Below are positions 25,861-39,600 of a DNA stretch of 64,000 bases, one piece after another (position 1 is the first letter of the stretch; each line of letters opens with the position of its first letter). Origin of the DNA: Rapana venosa (taxonomy: Eukaryota; Mollusca; Gastropoda; Neogastropoda; Muricidae); assembly GCA_028751875.1 (NCBI GenBank), contig CM054140.1:29371908-29435907 (forward strand). The letters are read 5' to 3'. A program made the translations under genes and the position numbers. The notes under the pieces are model-generated. The model was given only the letters and a program-made list of their open reading frames with translations, was not told the origin of the DNA and made no database searches.

Positions 25861-28144
25861 AAAAGTTCCAAAAGTAAAACTTGCATAGATGGTCATGGTG
25901 GGCCAGCGTTTCCGTATGTTCCCCCTCCCGTGGCTGTCATTGGTTTCATGGGATGCAAAGCTATGTGTCTAGGATTATGACTGCTTTAATTTCTTATTAA
26001 CTTCCGATCCATTTTTTCCCCTATGTACATTAACCATTTTACCTGTAATTATGCCACCCCCAATTTGCCAACCATAACTCATTGAAGTCATCGCTTGGCT
26101 GTTGGTCGGTGGAAGGTGACTTGAGACGGGTTCAGTTGGAAATTTAAGAACATGTTTTTGGTAAATTGGGTTAGGACAATGAGGGTGAATGGGGAAGAGA
26201 GAAGTTTTCAGTGACTACAAAAAATGGGTATTAACTGATCTGCACTCCCACCTCTCCTTTTCCCTGTGCTTGGGTGTAAGAGCTGGAGGTGCAGTGATAA
26301 ATGGCACTGGCTAGCAGATGCTATTAGTGGTGGTGGTTGGTTGATACAGACCCTAAAACAGATACCAGGTTAGCTCTGCTGGGACTATACTTCAATCAAA
26401 CCAAGATGCTACAAGTTGAAGTCTTTAACAGAGAAAATTTAAAAGGTGATGAAAGAGGTAAAAGTCAGTGACAGTGCTGGGGAAAAAAATGGCATCAAAC
26501 AGTATTGTTAAAATGTGCTGTTCCATCTTACCCCCACCCCTCACAAGCTCGTTCCTGATTGGTTACCTAAATCTCTATTGGGACGTAAAATAATCACAAG
26601 AATAACGTTCCTGATTGGTCAAATAGTCATTCCGCGACCCCTGGCTTGGTTCATGCATACAGACCGGGTAAGCCACAGTGAGGACAGGTGAGTACCAAAG
26701 AGAATAGTCTGATTAGAAATGTTTACTTCGTCTTTATATTATCTACAGTGTTCTCACAAAGTTCAAAATGGAAAGAAACTGACACAGACTTTCAAACTTG
26801 ACAGTGGTTAGTAACATTTCCCTTTGTCTATTCATTTTTACATGCTTATGCGTTTAAAGTCGTAACCTTCCGTCCAGTTAGCCTACAGTCTGTGGGAGAA
26901 AAGCATGATGTGACCCTATATTTTTTGTTCCTAAAGTCGTGTTCAGTTCATTTGATAAAACTTGTGGATATTGCTGCATTTTTAAGTTTTGTAATTCAGA
27001 CTAACCCCTCTTCCACGCGATATTCATTATATTGTGAGAACCCTTACACATTAAATGAAAGGAAAGAAAATTTAGCTGCCGTAACTTTCACACAGAGAGA
27101 GGAATGGAGGGAGCTGGTTGTTAAGTCTTTGAGGGTGCCCCCACGGTTGTCAGACTACGGGACAGATAGATAGATAGAACTTTCACTTTCGGAGGGAACG
27201 TTCTCGGAGTTATTTCCCGTTACAACATGGCCTGTGAGCGCCAATGGCGGGCTGCTGCAAACTCGATGGTTAGCCTAGATGAGCGACACTTTCAATCCTG
27301 GTTTTTAAGGGTTCCATCTGAAAATTATGTCAATGTACAGTGGCACTGTAGTGCTCAGCAATAAATGTTTAAATGCACGCGTGTATGTTATGGACGAAAC
27401 GAAAGTAGTAGCAAAGTCCACGTCCAAGATTTTGCTCTTCGTTTGGCCTAGTTACTATGTATACATGTATGAAAGATAACGATATAGTTCTTTGTTTGGA
27501 CTCCATTTCCGAGTTGGTATGAAAGAGATAAAAGACACAAGGCAACAAATTTAGACGTAACTGGTTCCTAACGCGCGGCTCTAAACGAATTTACCAGCAC
27601 ATTTTGTACTCCACATGACCAAGACAATTTGGAAACTATGTGACCAAGACAAAAATTTTAATAAGCATTTACTTTCGGTTTTCATCTAGGGCAATGCCAA
27701 TTAGATACGAAGATGGCCTTTTCGTTTAAAAAAAAAAAGCGCAGCCTATTTGCAAACTAAATTGGTAGGTGTGGCATCCAACTTTATTTAGAAATATAAA
27801 CTTTGAAGATTGCTGGTAATAAATTTACTTTATTTTATTTTTTTACTTGAACCATACAAACTTATTCCTTATGTCTACCAGCATACCATTTTGATCTGGA
27901 TGTTTATGCCAAAAAGAACTGTGGCATGATTTAAATGATTTTTTTCTCTCACTGGATGTAAAAAAAGCATATGGGTGCTTATTCATTATCCTCGAAATAA
28001 AAGAATTTGTCATTGTCACACACACACACATATGACAATTTACAAAACTGCATACACACAGGGACTGGATGAAAAAAAGCATATGAATGCTTACTTCATT
28101 ATCCTCAGAGTGCACATGCAGTGATACACACACACGCGCGCACA

Positions 28145-28175
<31 letters not shown>

Positions 28176-28658
28176 CAAGCATCTGCTTGTTTGTACTGAT
28201 GAATCGGTTCTTGATATTACAAATGTTGGCACAGCTATTTCCAGCCCTCAAAATCAAAATGTCATTCTCTAGGAAAACATTTTTGCATTTGAATTTATCT
28301 TTCTAGCACTAGACTATCATAGTATTTGCTTAACTTTCCTTTAACTGTCAATTATAGTATTCTTTGTTGATTTGAACTGTTTTAAATGCATTACACTTTT
28401 TAATAATGAAAAATGGCCTGATTTTGTTAGAGGCCAGTCACCTCATACACTAGTAACAAGTAAAGGCTCATGTTCCAGCTTTTGTTGGGTGCCCCCCCCC
28501 CCCCCCCCCCCATGTTGGTCTTAACGCAATGGTTTAGCAGATTTAAAGTAACAAGAAGAGGTGCACACTTCTGACAATTCTAGTATTAAGTCCCAGCTAG
28601 TCTAACAATCTTTTTCTGTTTTGCTTTCATCTTATCTGACCCCCCCCCCCCCATTCTC

Positions 28659-28730
<72 letters not shown>

Positions 28731-29084
28731 AAACACACACTTAAACCTTGTATGGAAAAATTGAGATTTTCATGAGTTGCCTTATTGCCAAGTAAATATA
28801 CTTATTGATCAGTCCAGTTGCACATACTTGTCCATTCCAAGAACTAATTAGGTAGTAACTACTGTTGTAATCATCTGTAAGTGGGTTTTACTGAAACACA
28901 CACACACTCTTACATGTGCACACACACGCATGCACACACACACACACACACACAAAATGACAAAATTTACAAAACTACATAAACAAAAGGGACTAGATGT
29001 AAAAAGCTTATGAGTGCTTATTCCATTATCCTCAATATAAAAGAATAAATACACACAGTCTTCCACACACACACACACACACAC

Positions 29085-29134
<50 letters not shown>

Positions 29135-32100
29135 TGGATGCATATTATTATTGCTGATTTCATTTTGGTTGGCACTTAGTGATAGAGCATGGCATGTGTA
29201 AACTATTATAAAATACTGCATAAATTGCACTCTTGAATTAAAAAAAAAAAATCTGAAAACTGGAATTTTGCGAAGGGAAGTAGGGAATGGGATAGCCTAG
29301 TGCCGTGGTGATTATTAGCGTTGTGCTCATGATCTGACAGCCTAGGATGGAGCTACTGCAGAGGGGCCTGTTGTAGGGAATTTTACCCTGGATTTGACAT
29401 AAGTGCTGACATAACTCCCCCCAAAAGTCCCTCAGATGAGACTATAGAAGTCCAGCACATGAATGCATGCAGAACGTCTTGTGCACACATTAAAAGCCTG
29501 TTCTGTTTGTCAGAAGAGGGACAATTTCATGCTGGTGACAAAATTTGTTAAACCTGCTCACAGGTGTCTTTACCATCCCTGAAGTTGGAATGCGGCTTCC
29601 TCAATGATAGTATAGTCACATATGCTAAATCTCTCCACTGAAAATTCCTGTGACGGTGAGGCCAATTTTTTCATAAGAATTTATCTGATCTTGACAAGTG
29701 TATAATTTTATATTTGGTTTTCTTTACAAGTATAGGTGTACCCATTTCTTTGTCGAAAAAAAATTGAGGGGAGACCTATAAAACTTGAATTTTCAATTTC
29801 ATACTACATGTCATGTAGTCATGAAAACAGCTGAGTGCACAGCGACTCATTTAGATTTTTTTTTAACCCAGCAGAGCCCTTGTTTCATTTCAGAATGCTT
29901 CCTGTGCTGTTATATCTTCACTGTTCTGCCGAATCCAAAACACGAAAGCAGAGCGTAGCAGAAACTTCAATGTCACTTGCTCACTCGGCCTCTACATCCG
30001 TAATGGTCTTCAGGAGAACTGGACATCTGCAGCAGACTTTGTCATCTTCCCTTTTTCATCAAGAATTCCAATCTCTCCTTGATCACTACAGCCTCTCTCC
30101 CAAGAAACTTATCATTCTTGGCGACTTTAACTTCCACTTTGACAACCAGTCTTCTCCTGACGTCAAGCGTCTTTCTCTTTATTTGTCTAACCACTCTCTG
30201 TCCCAGCTGGTAAATGAAGCTACACACAGATCGGGTCATATTTTAGATTGGCTAAATCACTGATGTTTTCACTAGATCTCATCAGGTCTGTATCCGTCAC
30301 TAATAAAACTTTTTTCTGACCATTCTGCCATTCTTTTTCTTCTCAACATTGCAAGGCCTATTAAAAAAAGAAAAAGTGCATCACCCGTCGCAATCTCAAG
30401 CCCCATAATATCCAAACTTTCTCTACCCAGAAGGCTGCGAACGCATACAAATCCTGACCACACGACCGCTAAACACTACAACACTGGTTCTTGGCCAACT
30501 GCTCGATGAGAAATGCGCCTCCCACCGACCTAAATCCTTCTGATAGGCCTTGCGCCCCATGGTACAACCCATGATAACCTGTCGCAAAACGCAAACTTGC
30601 CGAAAATCGAGCGACAATGCTTTTAAACAAAAACTGAAATAAATAAAGCAACTCCTTCGAAAACAAATCAACAAAGTCAAAACCTTAATCCATTCAGCAA
30701 AGCAAAGTATTACTCTGCTCAAGTTCTTGATGCTACGTCCATGAAATCTCTCTTTTCCCTCACCTCAACTCTTCTGGGATCCCAAAGGCAAGCCCTCTAC
30801 CCACTGTTCACGCCCTTCCGAACTTCCTGCTATATTTTCTTCATTCTTCTCTGACAAAGTCCGCAACATTCGCTCCAGACTGGATCAGACTTCTTTCCAA
30901 CCCGCACCCCTGATCCCCAATTCACTGGCATTCCTCTCATTTTCTTTCATCCAACAAGTGAGAATGAAATCAAAAAAATTCTGAAAGAAATGACAATAAA
31001 ATCATGTGAAACTCGATCCTATACCTGCTTCCTTTTTCTCACTCAGTGCATTCCACAGCTCATACCCACATCACGAAAAAGTAAACTCATCTCTTCTCTC
31101 AGGAATTTTTCCATCAGCTCTCAAAACCTGCTATAGTTTACCAAACCCCTACTCAAAAAGCACGAAACCTCGGACCCTAACATTCTGAAAAAATTACAGG
31201 GCCCGTTTTTCTAACCTACCTTTTATCTCTAAAGTTCCTTGAAAAAGTTTTTCTGAAACAACTCAATAGCCTCTTCATTCCAACCAATCTCCTTCCCCCC
31301 TTTTCAGTCTGCCTATCGTGCCCAAACCCCAGCACCCAGACCACCCTAGTCCACACCTTCAACACGCTTTGCACGCTTCTGACTCAGGAAAAATATCCCT
31401 TCTCACCCTCCTCGACTTGTCCCGCAGCCTTTGAAAACTAAAAGACCACTCAATTCTTCTCTAAACCCTCTCCAAACACTTTGGGATTAAAGACACAGCC
31501 CCACCTGGTTCAGTTCATACCTTACAGACCGATTCCACACAGTTACAGTAAATAAGATTCAATCAGCACCTGCCAAACTGGAATGTGGAGTCCCACAGGG
31601 TCAGTTCTCGGCCCTGTTCTTTTCACTCTCTACACTGCCCCCACTTTCACATATAATAAAACCGTCATCAAATCAGCCATCATTTTTATGCAGACGACTC
31701 TCAGATTCTTAGCAGTGAAACTCCCGAAAACCTGCCTTCCCTCTTGACAAATATGTCCTGCTGCCTTCAAGATATCCAAAACTGGATGTTAGAGAACAAG
31801 TTACAACTAAATGCAGATAAAACCGAAGCCATGCTTATAGGGACCAAACAAAAACTCTCTTCCATAACAACAGCTTCAATAGAATTCGGCAATACGTCTG
31901 TCCCTCTATCCACTGTAGTGAAATATCTAGGGTAGCTATCGAAACACGCTCTCCATGCAAAAATTCATCACCCAAACCTGCCAGTCGTGCTACTATCAAT
32001 TACGGCGCATTAGTGCAGTTCGAAAGTATCTGTCCACTGATGCAACATCCAAACTAGTCACATCTCTCATTCTCTCACGTCTGGACTATTGCAATTCCCT

Positions 32101-32627
32101 TCTGGCTGGTCTGCCAGCATCATCTATCCACCCTCTTCAACGTATACAAAACTCTGCAGCTCGACTAGTCCTCAAAAGAAAAAATCTGAGCACATTACTC
32201 CTCTCTTGCGATCTCTCCACTGGCTGCCTGTGCCACAGAGAATAAACTATAAGATCTGCACCCTCTGTTACAAAAGTCCCACAAAACGGCACCTTCCTAC
32301 CTCTGTGAATGTCTTCATTTGTACACTCCTTCTCGTTCCCGTCCGCTCTGCTGCAGATACCTTGTGCCTAAGAATACCTAGATTCAACCAGTCCACTGTT
32401 GGCCGTCGCTCTTTCTCTGTTTCTGGTCCAGTGATCTGGAACGACCTCCCTCTCTCCCTTCGTCAAAAGCCTACTTATGATGCTTTTAAATCCAGCCTAA
32501 AGACGCATTTATTTCAAACCTAAGATTCTCTCCTCTTGTTTCATCTCATCTCTGTCCCTGCCCTCAATAACCAACTCCCCCCCCCCCCCCCCCCCCCCCC
32601 CATTAGCCTGCCCGAGTGTACAACTTT

Positions 32628-32658
<31 letters not shown>

Positions 32659-33544
32659 TGTGTGGGTGCGCGCGCGCGTGTGTGTTTACATTTGTATTTG
32701 TAAAAAACTGTTAATTGTGCGCGTGTGTATGTTTACATTTGAATTTGTAAAAATCTATTAATCGTAACTGGCTGCATGCGAAAGAATAGGATGAATGAGA
32801 GCGCTTTGATTTGTTTTTTTGCAAGATTTAGCGCTGTATAAATTCCATGTATTATTATTATTATTATTATCTCCATTCCCAGTTTTGCAGGGGGGCTAGC
32901 AGGTTTGGCCTATCTACTCATGCCCTTGCCTTGACATTCGTCATCCAGCTCTTCAGTCGATGCCCTTGGCGATGGCTTCCTACAAGTGTACTCAGCAGGA
33001 TATTCGTGCACAAGCAGGTAATATAGAATCTTGTTCCATGTCATTAGTCTAAATGATTGATGCTTAATGTTAACACTTTAAAAAACCTATCCAACACAAA
33101 TGTATATCTTATGAAAAACCTGTAGTTTTATCTGTCGCTCTTTCCATCCATCCAAAAGAGTTTTGATCCAATAAGAAACGCTCTGAAAAGTTTCTGCGTG
33201 AGCGGCCTACATTCAGTGATTGAACATAGTGATTATTTGAGCCATCAACTGATGGGCAAACTGGTGCCAAAAGCTATAGATTGTCTACTTTAATTGCTCA
33301 GATCTGTGTCGTGTGTTTTCAACCTCTCCTTTTAAGTCGGTGAAAGTAGCTTAAGTAGTGAAGTATGTCTGAGGGACCTGATTTGTTTGAACACATTTTG
33401 TTGTTCCCCGGCTAGAGCTCCAGGTTCACCAATGGTGAGGTTTTGCATATGTGACCGTTTTTACCCACCATTGAGGAAGCTGCTTTCCATCTTCAGGGAT
33501 ATAATACTGATCGGCTATCACCTTAATTGAACAGCCATTAAAGA

Positions 33545-33615
<71 letters not shown>

Positions 33616-36600
33616 GCAGGTGACTTATTCAGGAACTACCAATCTATTGGTTTATATCATGGAGCAGCCAAGAGTGCTTTTTCCTAACATACTGCTCAAA
33701 GATAGGTGTACTGTGTACTGCATACAGCTGAAAGTCAGCACTTGAGTATGGGGAAGGTTAATAAAAGACCCTGAACTTACAGTATGTGGGATGGAAAATT
33801 TGAATGTCAGAGACTGGTTTATGTTTTTGCCAAAGTTGACCACACACACAAATACATGCTCAAACACATGCACACAAACATGCAGGCATGCATGCACGCA
33901 ATTTCCGTCTCTGAACCTGGATTTTTCCTTGTCTGGGCACCAGACCAGTTGTGGTCTGCCATCTTTTGGATGAGACAGTAAACCGAGATCCTATGTGTAA
34001 CATAGTAGTAACCTGTGTAAGAAAAATCACAACAAAAGCATTGTCCCTGGTAACATTTTTTAGGGGAAAAAAGAAAATCAGAAGTGCATGCAACAGGAAA
34101 ACATATGGTGATGTTGCTCTTGAAGTGATGCACCCTCTCCAGGGAGAAAAACCAGAACTTTTATGCAGAAAAATCTGCCACGAAAGTAATGCAATCATGT
34201 GCCTATGCGCACACTCGCACTCATGCACGCACTCTCTCACTCGCGCACACACTCACGCACACGCACACACTCACACCGTATCTTTTCAATCTTTATATGT
34301 CTCTGTCTATCTGTCTGTCTCTCTCTCTTAGGTACTTTTAATTTGACAGTGTCAAAAATAGCGCAATTGTGTTTCTGTCCTTTTCAGAAATGGTACCAGC
34401 AGCCTTGGAACTTCTCCCCAAAGACACTATAGCCATCACTGATGCAGTGAGATGAGACCTCCAAACTCAACATATATCCACATGATTTTTAACTTTCTGT
34501 CAAGGAACCTGTTCGTGTTACTGAAAGATGAATGCAGGAAGGTGTACAACAAACAAGGAACCTGTTAGTGTTACTGAAAGAGAATGGAGGAAGCAGGTAT
34601 ACTTCAACAAACAAGGAACCTGTTAGTGTTACTGAAAGATAGAGAATGGAGGAAGAAGGTATACTTCAACCAACAAGGAACCTGTTAGTGTTACTGAAAG
34701 ATAGAGAATGGAGGAAGCAGGTATACTTCAACCAACAAGGAACCTGTTAGTGTTACTGAAAGAGAATGGAGGTATACTTCAACAAACAAGGAACCTGTTA
34801 GTGTTACTGAAAGATAGAGAATTAAGGAAGCAGGTATACTTCAACAAGCAAGGAACCTGTTAGTGTTACTGAAAGATGGAGGAAGCAGATATACTTCAAC
34901 AAACAAGGAACCTGTTAGTGTTACTGAAAGAGAATGGAGGAAGCAGGTATACTTCAACAAACAAGGAACCTGTTAGTGTTACTGAAAGATAGAGAATGGA
35001 GGAAGCTGGTATACTTCAACAAGGCCCTGAAGGGCTTTTTTTCCTTGGGATCTTGGCTTCAGAGTAGAGATATTCTGTTGTCCACTTAATAGTAGTCTTA
35101 CAGACCACTCGTCTTCAGAATGGGGATGTTCTGTCACCCACTAACTAGCAGTAGTCTTGGCTTTAGTGTGGGGGACATTCTGTTGTCCAGTTAGTAGTAG
35201 TTTTCTTAGAGTTGTCTCCATAGTGGGGGACATTCTGTTGTCCAGTTAGTAGTAGTTTTCTTAAGAGTTGTCTTCATAGTGGGGGATATTCTGTTGTCCA
35301 GTTAGTAGTAGTTTTCTTAGTTGTCTCCATAGTGGGGGACATTCTGTTGTCCAGTTAGTAGCAGTTTTCTTAGAGTTGTCTTCAGAATGGGGGATATTCT
35401 GTTGTCCAGTAGTAGCAGTTTTCTTAAATTGTCTCCATAGTGGGGGATATTCTGTTGTCCAGTTATTAGCAGTTTTCTTAGTTGTCTTCAGAGTGGGGGA
35501 TATCTGTTCAGTTAGTAGCAGTTTTCTTAAGTTTTTCTTTAGAGTGGGGGATATCTGTTCAGTTAGTAGCAGTTTTCTTAAAGTTGTCTTTAGACTGAGG
35601 GTATTCTGTTGTCCCAGAGCTTGCAGGGTCTTTTTTCCTGGGAGACCACTTCCTGCATGCAGGTCTAGTAGAACAGCACAGGAGCACTGAGGGAATGTTT
35701 GACATGTTTTGCTGTGGAGTGGAATCATTGACTTCCTACATTTGAAACACTTCAAGGAGGCCAACACTGGAAGAGCAGAGAGCAATTGCAGAAAATCTAC
35801 GTCTTCACAAATAGTTGAATGCATCAAGAGGTAAAGGTGCAATTTAGCCATTGGCCACACAACTTTTGGCCTTGCTTGTGTAACAGTCCACAGGGATGTT
35901 GAGAAAAACGTGCGTAATGTTCCAAAAGGGAAGCGACTTGAGTTGCCCTTTTCATTTCCTTCTGTCCAAATCAGATTTTGCCCCCAACGTCCTTTTTTTT
36001 TAAAAGGACTGCCCTGCTATTTGCCACCAATGATCACTGGACACCAAACTGATTGCATCAATACTCCTTGCTCTTTAAAAAAATTAAAAAGGAGGGGTGT
36101 TAAAACCAAAATAAACTCAAGTATGATAGGATGAGATACCAAAAAAAATATATAAATGAATAAAAACCACTAGCATAAAACTAAAATTAGGAATAGAATA
36201 AAAGTGAATAAAATCTAAACAAATAATTCTAAATATTAGAATAGCCTAAAAAGAAAAAAACTAAAACTAAAACATAACACCCCTCCTCCCCCAAAAAACT
36301 AAAGCGACTAAACAAAATCTTTTAAAAAACTCCTTAAAGGAAAAGGGGGTAAAAGTCTTTACAAGAGCTCAAGGAGAGTAATCTTGGTGAAAAGTGATCT
36401 TGGGTGTCTTGGAAAAAATTAATTTCTGTTCTTAGCTAGAGCTCTGAGGTTCACAAATGGTGAGAATTTTGCGTATGCGACCGTTCTCTCCCCTCCCTTC
36501 CCCAGCCATTCAGGTGGCCGCATTGTGACTTTGGCGATGTCTTAACATCGACAAAGGCAGTGGCACAGTGACAAAGGAAATGACGGTGCTTATGAGGAAT

Positions 36601-39600
36601 TGTGACTTCATCACTCCTTTACATTTTTTTAAGTCTTCTCTCATACACTTTACACCATCAGATGTGTCCAGGAAAAGTAATGGCATATCCTTTCCAGCTT
36701 CTCTCATGGGCCGTACAACTTAGTTTTCAGGGTCATCTCCCATCAGCCACACAGTCTTCTTTGGGTCACTGAATAGCATGCATCTTTGAAGGATGTGCTC
36801 ACCAGTCTGGTTTTCTTTAGCGTAGGCACACAGGGAACAAGCTTCAGCTTTGTGGATATGGGATTTAACCGGTTGTGCCCAGTGCAGTCTTAGAATGATG
36901 ACTCGGTTCTTCTCTGAGCTGGTGGTAGTCATCTTTCTCTACTTGAGGTCGTGCCACTGATTTGGTGATTTTTTTTCTACGGAGCATTGGATGTTGCAGG
37001 AGACACTGGTATTTCTCTGCCTGCACTAGTCTTGGTGTCTCGCTGAGTACTGAGTGGTTGGATGTTGGTCAGCTGTTCCATAGTTTTGTTGGGGATAGAC
37101 CTTGTAGCACCTGAGATGTCGCAGATCTTGGCTCTGTACTTTATCCAGAACTTGATGGAGGGCATTTGCCATCAGTTTAGAGGGCAGCTTTGACTCCTTG
37201 GCAGTGTTTTTTACACGATTCCGCGCTATATAATTTCCATATTATTATTAGTTCAGGCAGTAGGTCTTTGATGAAAATCGAGAAGAGTTGGAGAGATCAC
37301 AGCTACCTGTGGAATTTCATGTCTGACAGTGTCTTTGGTTGTGTAGAAAGGACTTGATCCAAGAAAGCATGTTTATGCCATCAGTTTCAGTTTGTTTCTT
37401 CACAAGCAAACCTGCGTCCAGATTCGGTCGAAAGCCTGCTGTAAGTCCGTTTATTGAATTAAACTGTCTTGGTCCCTCCGTCCTATACTTTCACACATGC
37501 CCTAATCTGTTGGTTAAAATCATGTGGATCATATGGGAGTTTAGAATGGCCTCCTGGAAGAGGGTGACAATCATCCTGGAAACCCTGTCAAGATCTCTGG
37601 AAGAGTGACAATCATCGTGCAGACCCTGTCAAGATCTCTGGAAGAGTGACAATCATCGTGCAGACCCTGTCAAGATCTCTGGAAGAGTGGCAATCATCCT
37701 GGAAACACTGTCAAGATCTCTGGAAGAGTGACAATCATCCTGGAAACACTGTCAAGATCTCTGGAAGAGTGACAATCATCCTGCAGACCCTGTCAAGATC
37801 TCTGGAAGAGTGACAATCATCCTGCGGATCTCTGGAAGAGTGACAATCATCCTGCAGACCCTGTCAAGGTATTTACATGTGTAAGTACATGTTGAAAAAT
37901 AGCTCTAGCTTAGCTGCTTCATTAATAAATGGGATTCTTGTTCTGTATTTAGTGTGGTTTGTTCAGGAAAAAGTTGTCCCTTGCAATATGCCTTACTTGG
38001 CTGTGTATGTGTAAAGCGGTTGTGGTTGTGGGGGAGCTACAGATGTGACAGCTGCTACAGCCAAATAGAAAAGTATCGCATCTAAAAAAGCGCCTCTTTG
38101 TAGATTATGAAAAAAAAATATTCTGCTAAATGAGAGCGATTCTGTTGTCTATTGCTGTATGTCTGAATACTTTTTAACATTATAAATTGACCGCGGTGGA
38201 TTTGGGTTAAATTGGTGAAATGAGAAAGATTGGTAAAGAATTGTGGATTGTGTCTTTGTTAAAATGAAGAAATCAAAACATTGTAATGTGAGCTAATGAA
38301 GGTATTGGGGGGTTCAGTATTGCTGATAAAGACTTAGTGTTTTCAGGGCGTCTGGGGCTGGAACCTGTGCTCGGTGACCTGTGTGATGCAGGCATTGTGA
38401 CCCCTTTCCTATAAGGTTTGCATGATTTTCCCATTTTTAAGAGTATTTCCTTGCCCTTTTTGCAACCATTTTGGTCATAAATTTCTGACCTGGTACTTTT
38501 TCAGGCCAGTCTTGTTGACTGTCTTTGTCAGTTTCATTTGCCCAAATTGTCCATAGTTTCTGTCCATTACAGCTTTTGTTTTATGGCATTAACATTTTTT
38601 AAAACCTTATTTGAAGAGGGGTTTGGTCTTTCAAGTACTTTGCTCTTTCATGTCGACACTTTTACTGATCTCTTTCCTGGTCTTTAATTTCATTATTGTG
38701 AGTCAATTGTTCCTTGTTTCTATCATTTCTTTCTTGTGGTTTAAAAAAAAAAATTGTTGGAGAGTGTTCTATCTTTAAAGGTAATCAACAGTGCTGAGGT
38801 AGCCTAGTAGTAGTTAATGTTGAGCTAGTGATCTGATGGCCTGGATTTGAGCCACCACCAAGATGCCAGTTTGAGGGCATTTTGTCCCCTGGAGTTATCA
38901 GTATCATCATTTGGGTGAGACTGTAAACTGAAGTCCCTTTGTGCAAATGCAAGCAGAACATCTTGAGCACATGTTACAACCCCATCTGCCTTTTGGAAGA
39001 GTAGACCAATGCATGCCGATAGGAACAGGCAGCAGCATTAAAAAAAAACATGCTTATTAAACATCATCCCCAATGTCAGAATGTGGCTACCTTAATAGCA
39101 GGTAAATGGTCACATACACAAAATTTCACCATTAGTGAACCTTGGAGCTCTGAGAAACCACAAAAAAATAAAGTCCATCTGATTTAGCTTGTACCAGACA
39201 AGTTGTGATGGCTTTAGTCAAGTCGAACATTACCAGGTAGGGGATCACTCCATTTAACAAGGAATGGGGCTCCCTTGTAATCTGTCTACCTGTCTGTCAT
39301 AATGTCTTTTTATATCCATCACCTGGTCTGTTTATTCTGCTTGCCTTTTTCTATGCTGTCTGTTTTGCTGGAATATCTATCTGCCTGCAGTTAAGCCTTT
39401 AGCTTCTATAATCTATGTCTGGGGTTTTCCCCCTTTGCTATGTCATTTCTTAAGGCCAGTGTTTCACGCTTAATATCATCTGTCAACAGAAAACGTTCGT
39501 TTGTTCGAGATATCACGGACGCCACAACTGTCTAGTCTTCATGAAGTGGAATCAAATGATCGCGTACTTCAGAGCAAATTCAGGTGAGAAAATCACTAGT

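Noticed and set aside
31955..32523. Overlapping + strand ORFs that could be read as a host protein
   Set aside because: They are the frameshifted RT C-terminal region of an L2/CR1-like LINE, with two more copies in the window.
35261..35860. 199-codon minus-strand ORF
   Set aside because: Most of it is the translation of the 48-55 bp minisatellite. The non-repeat N-terminal part has no recognisable similarity.
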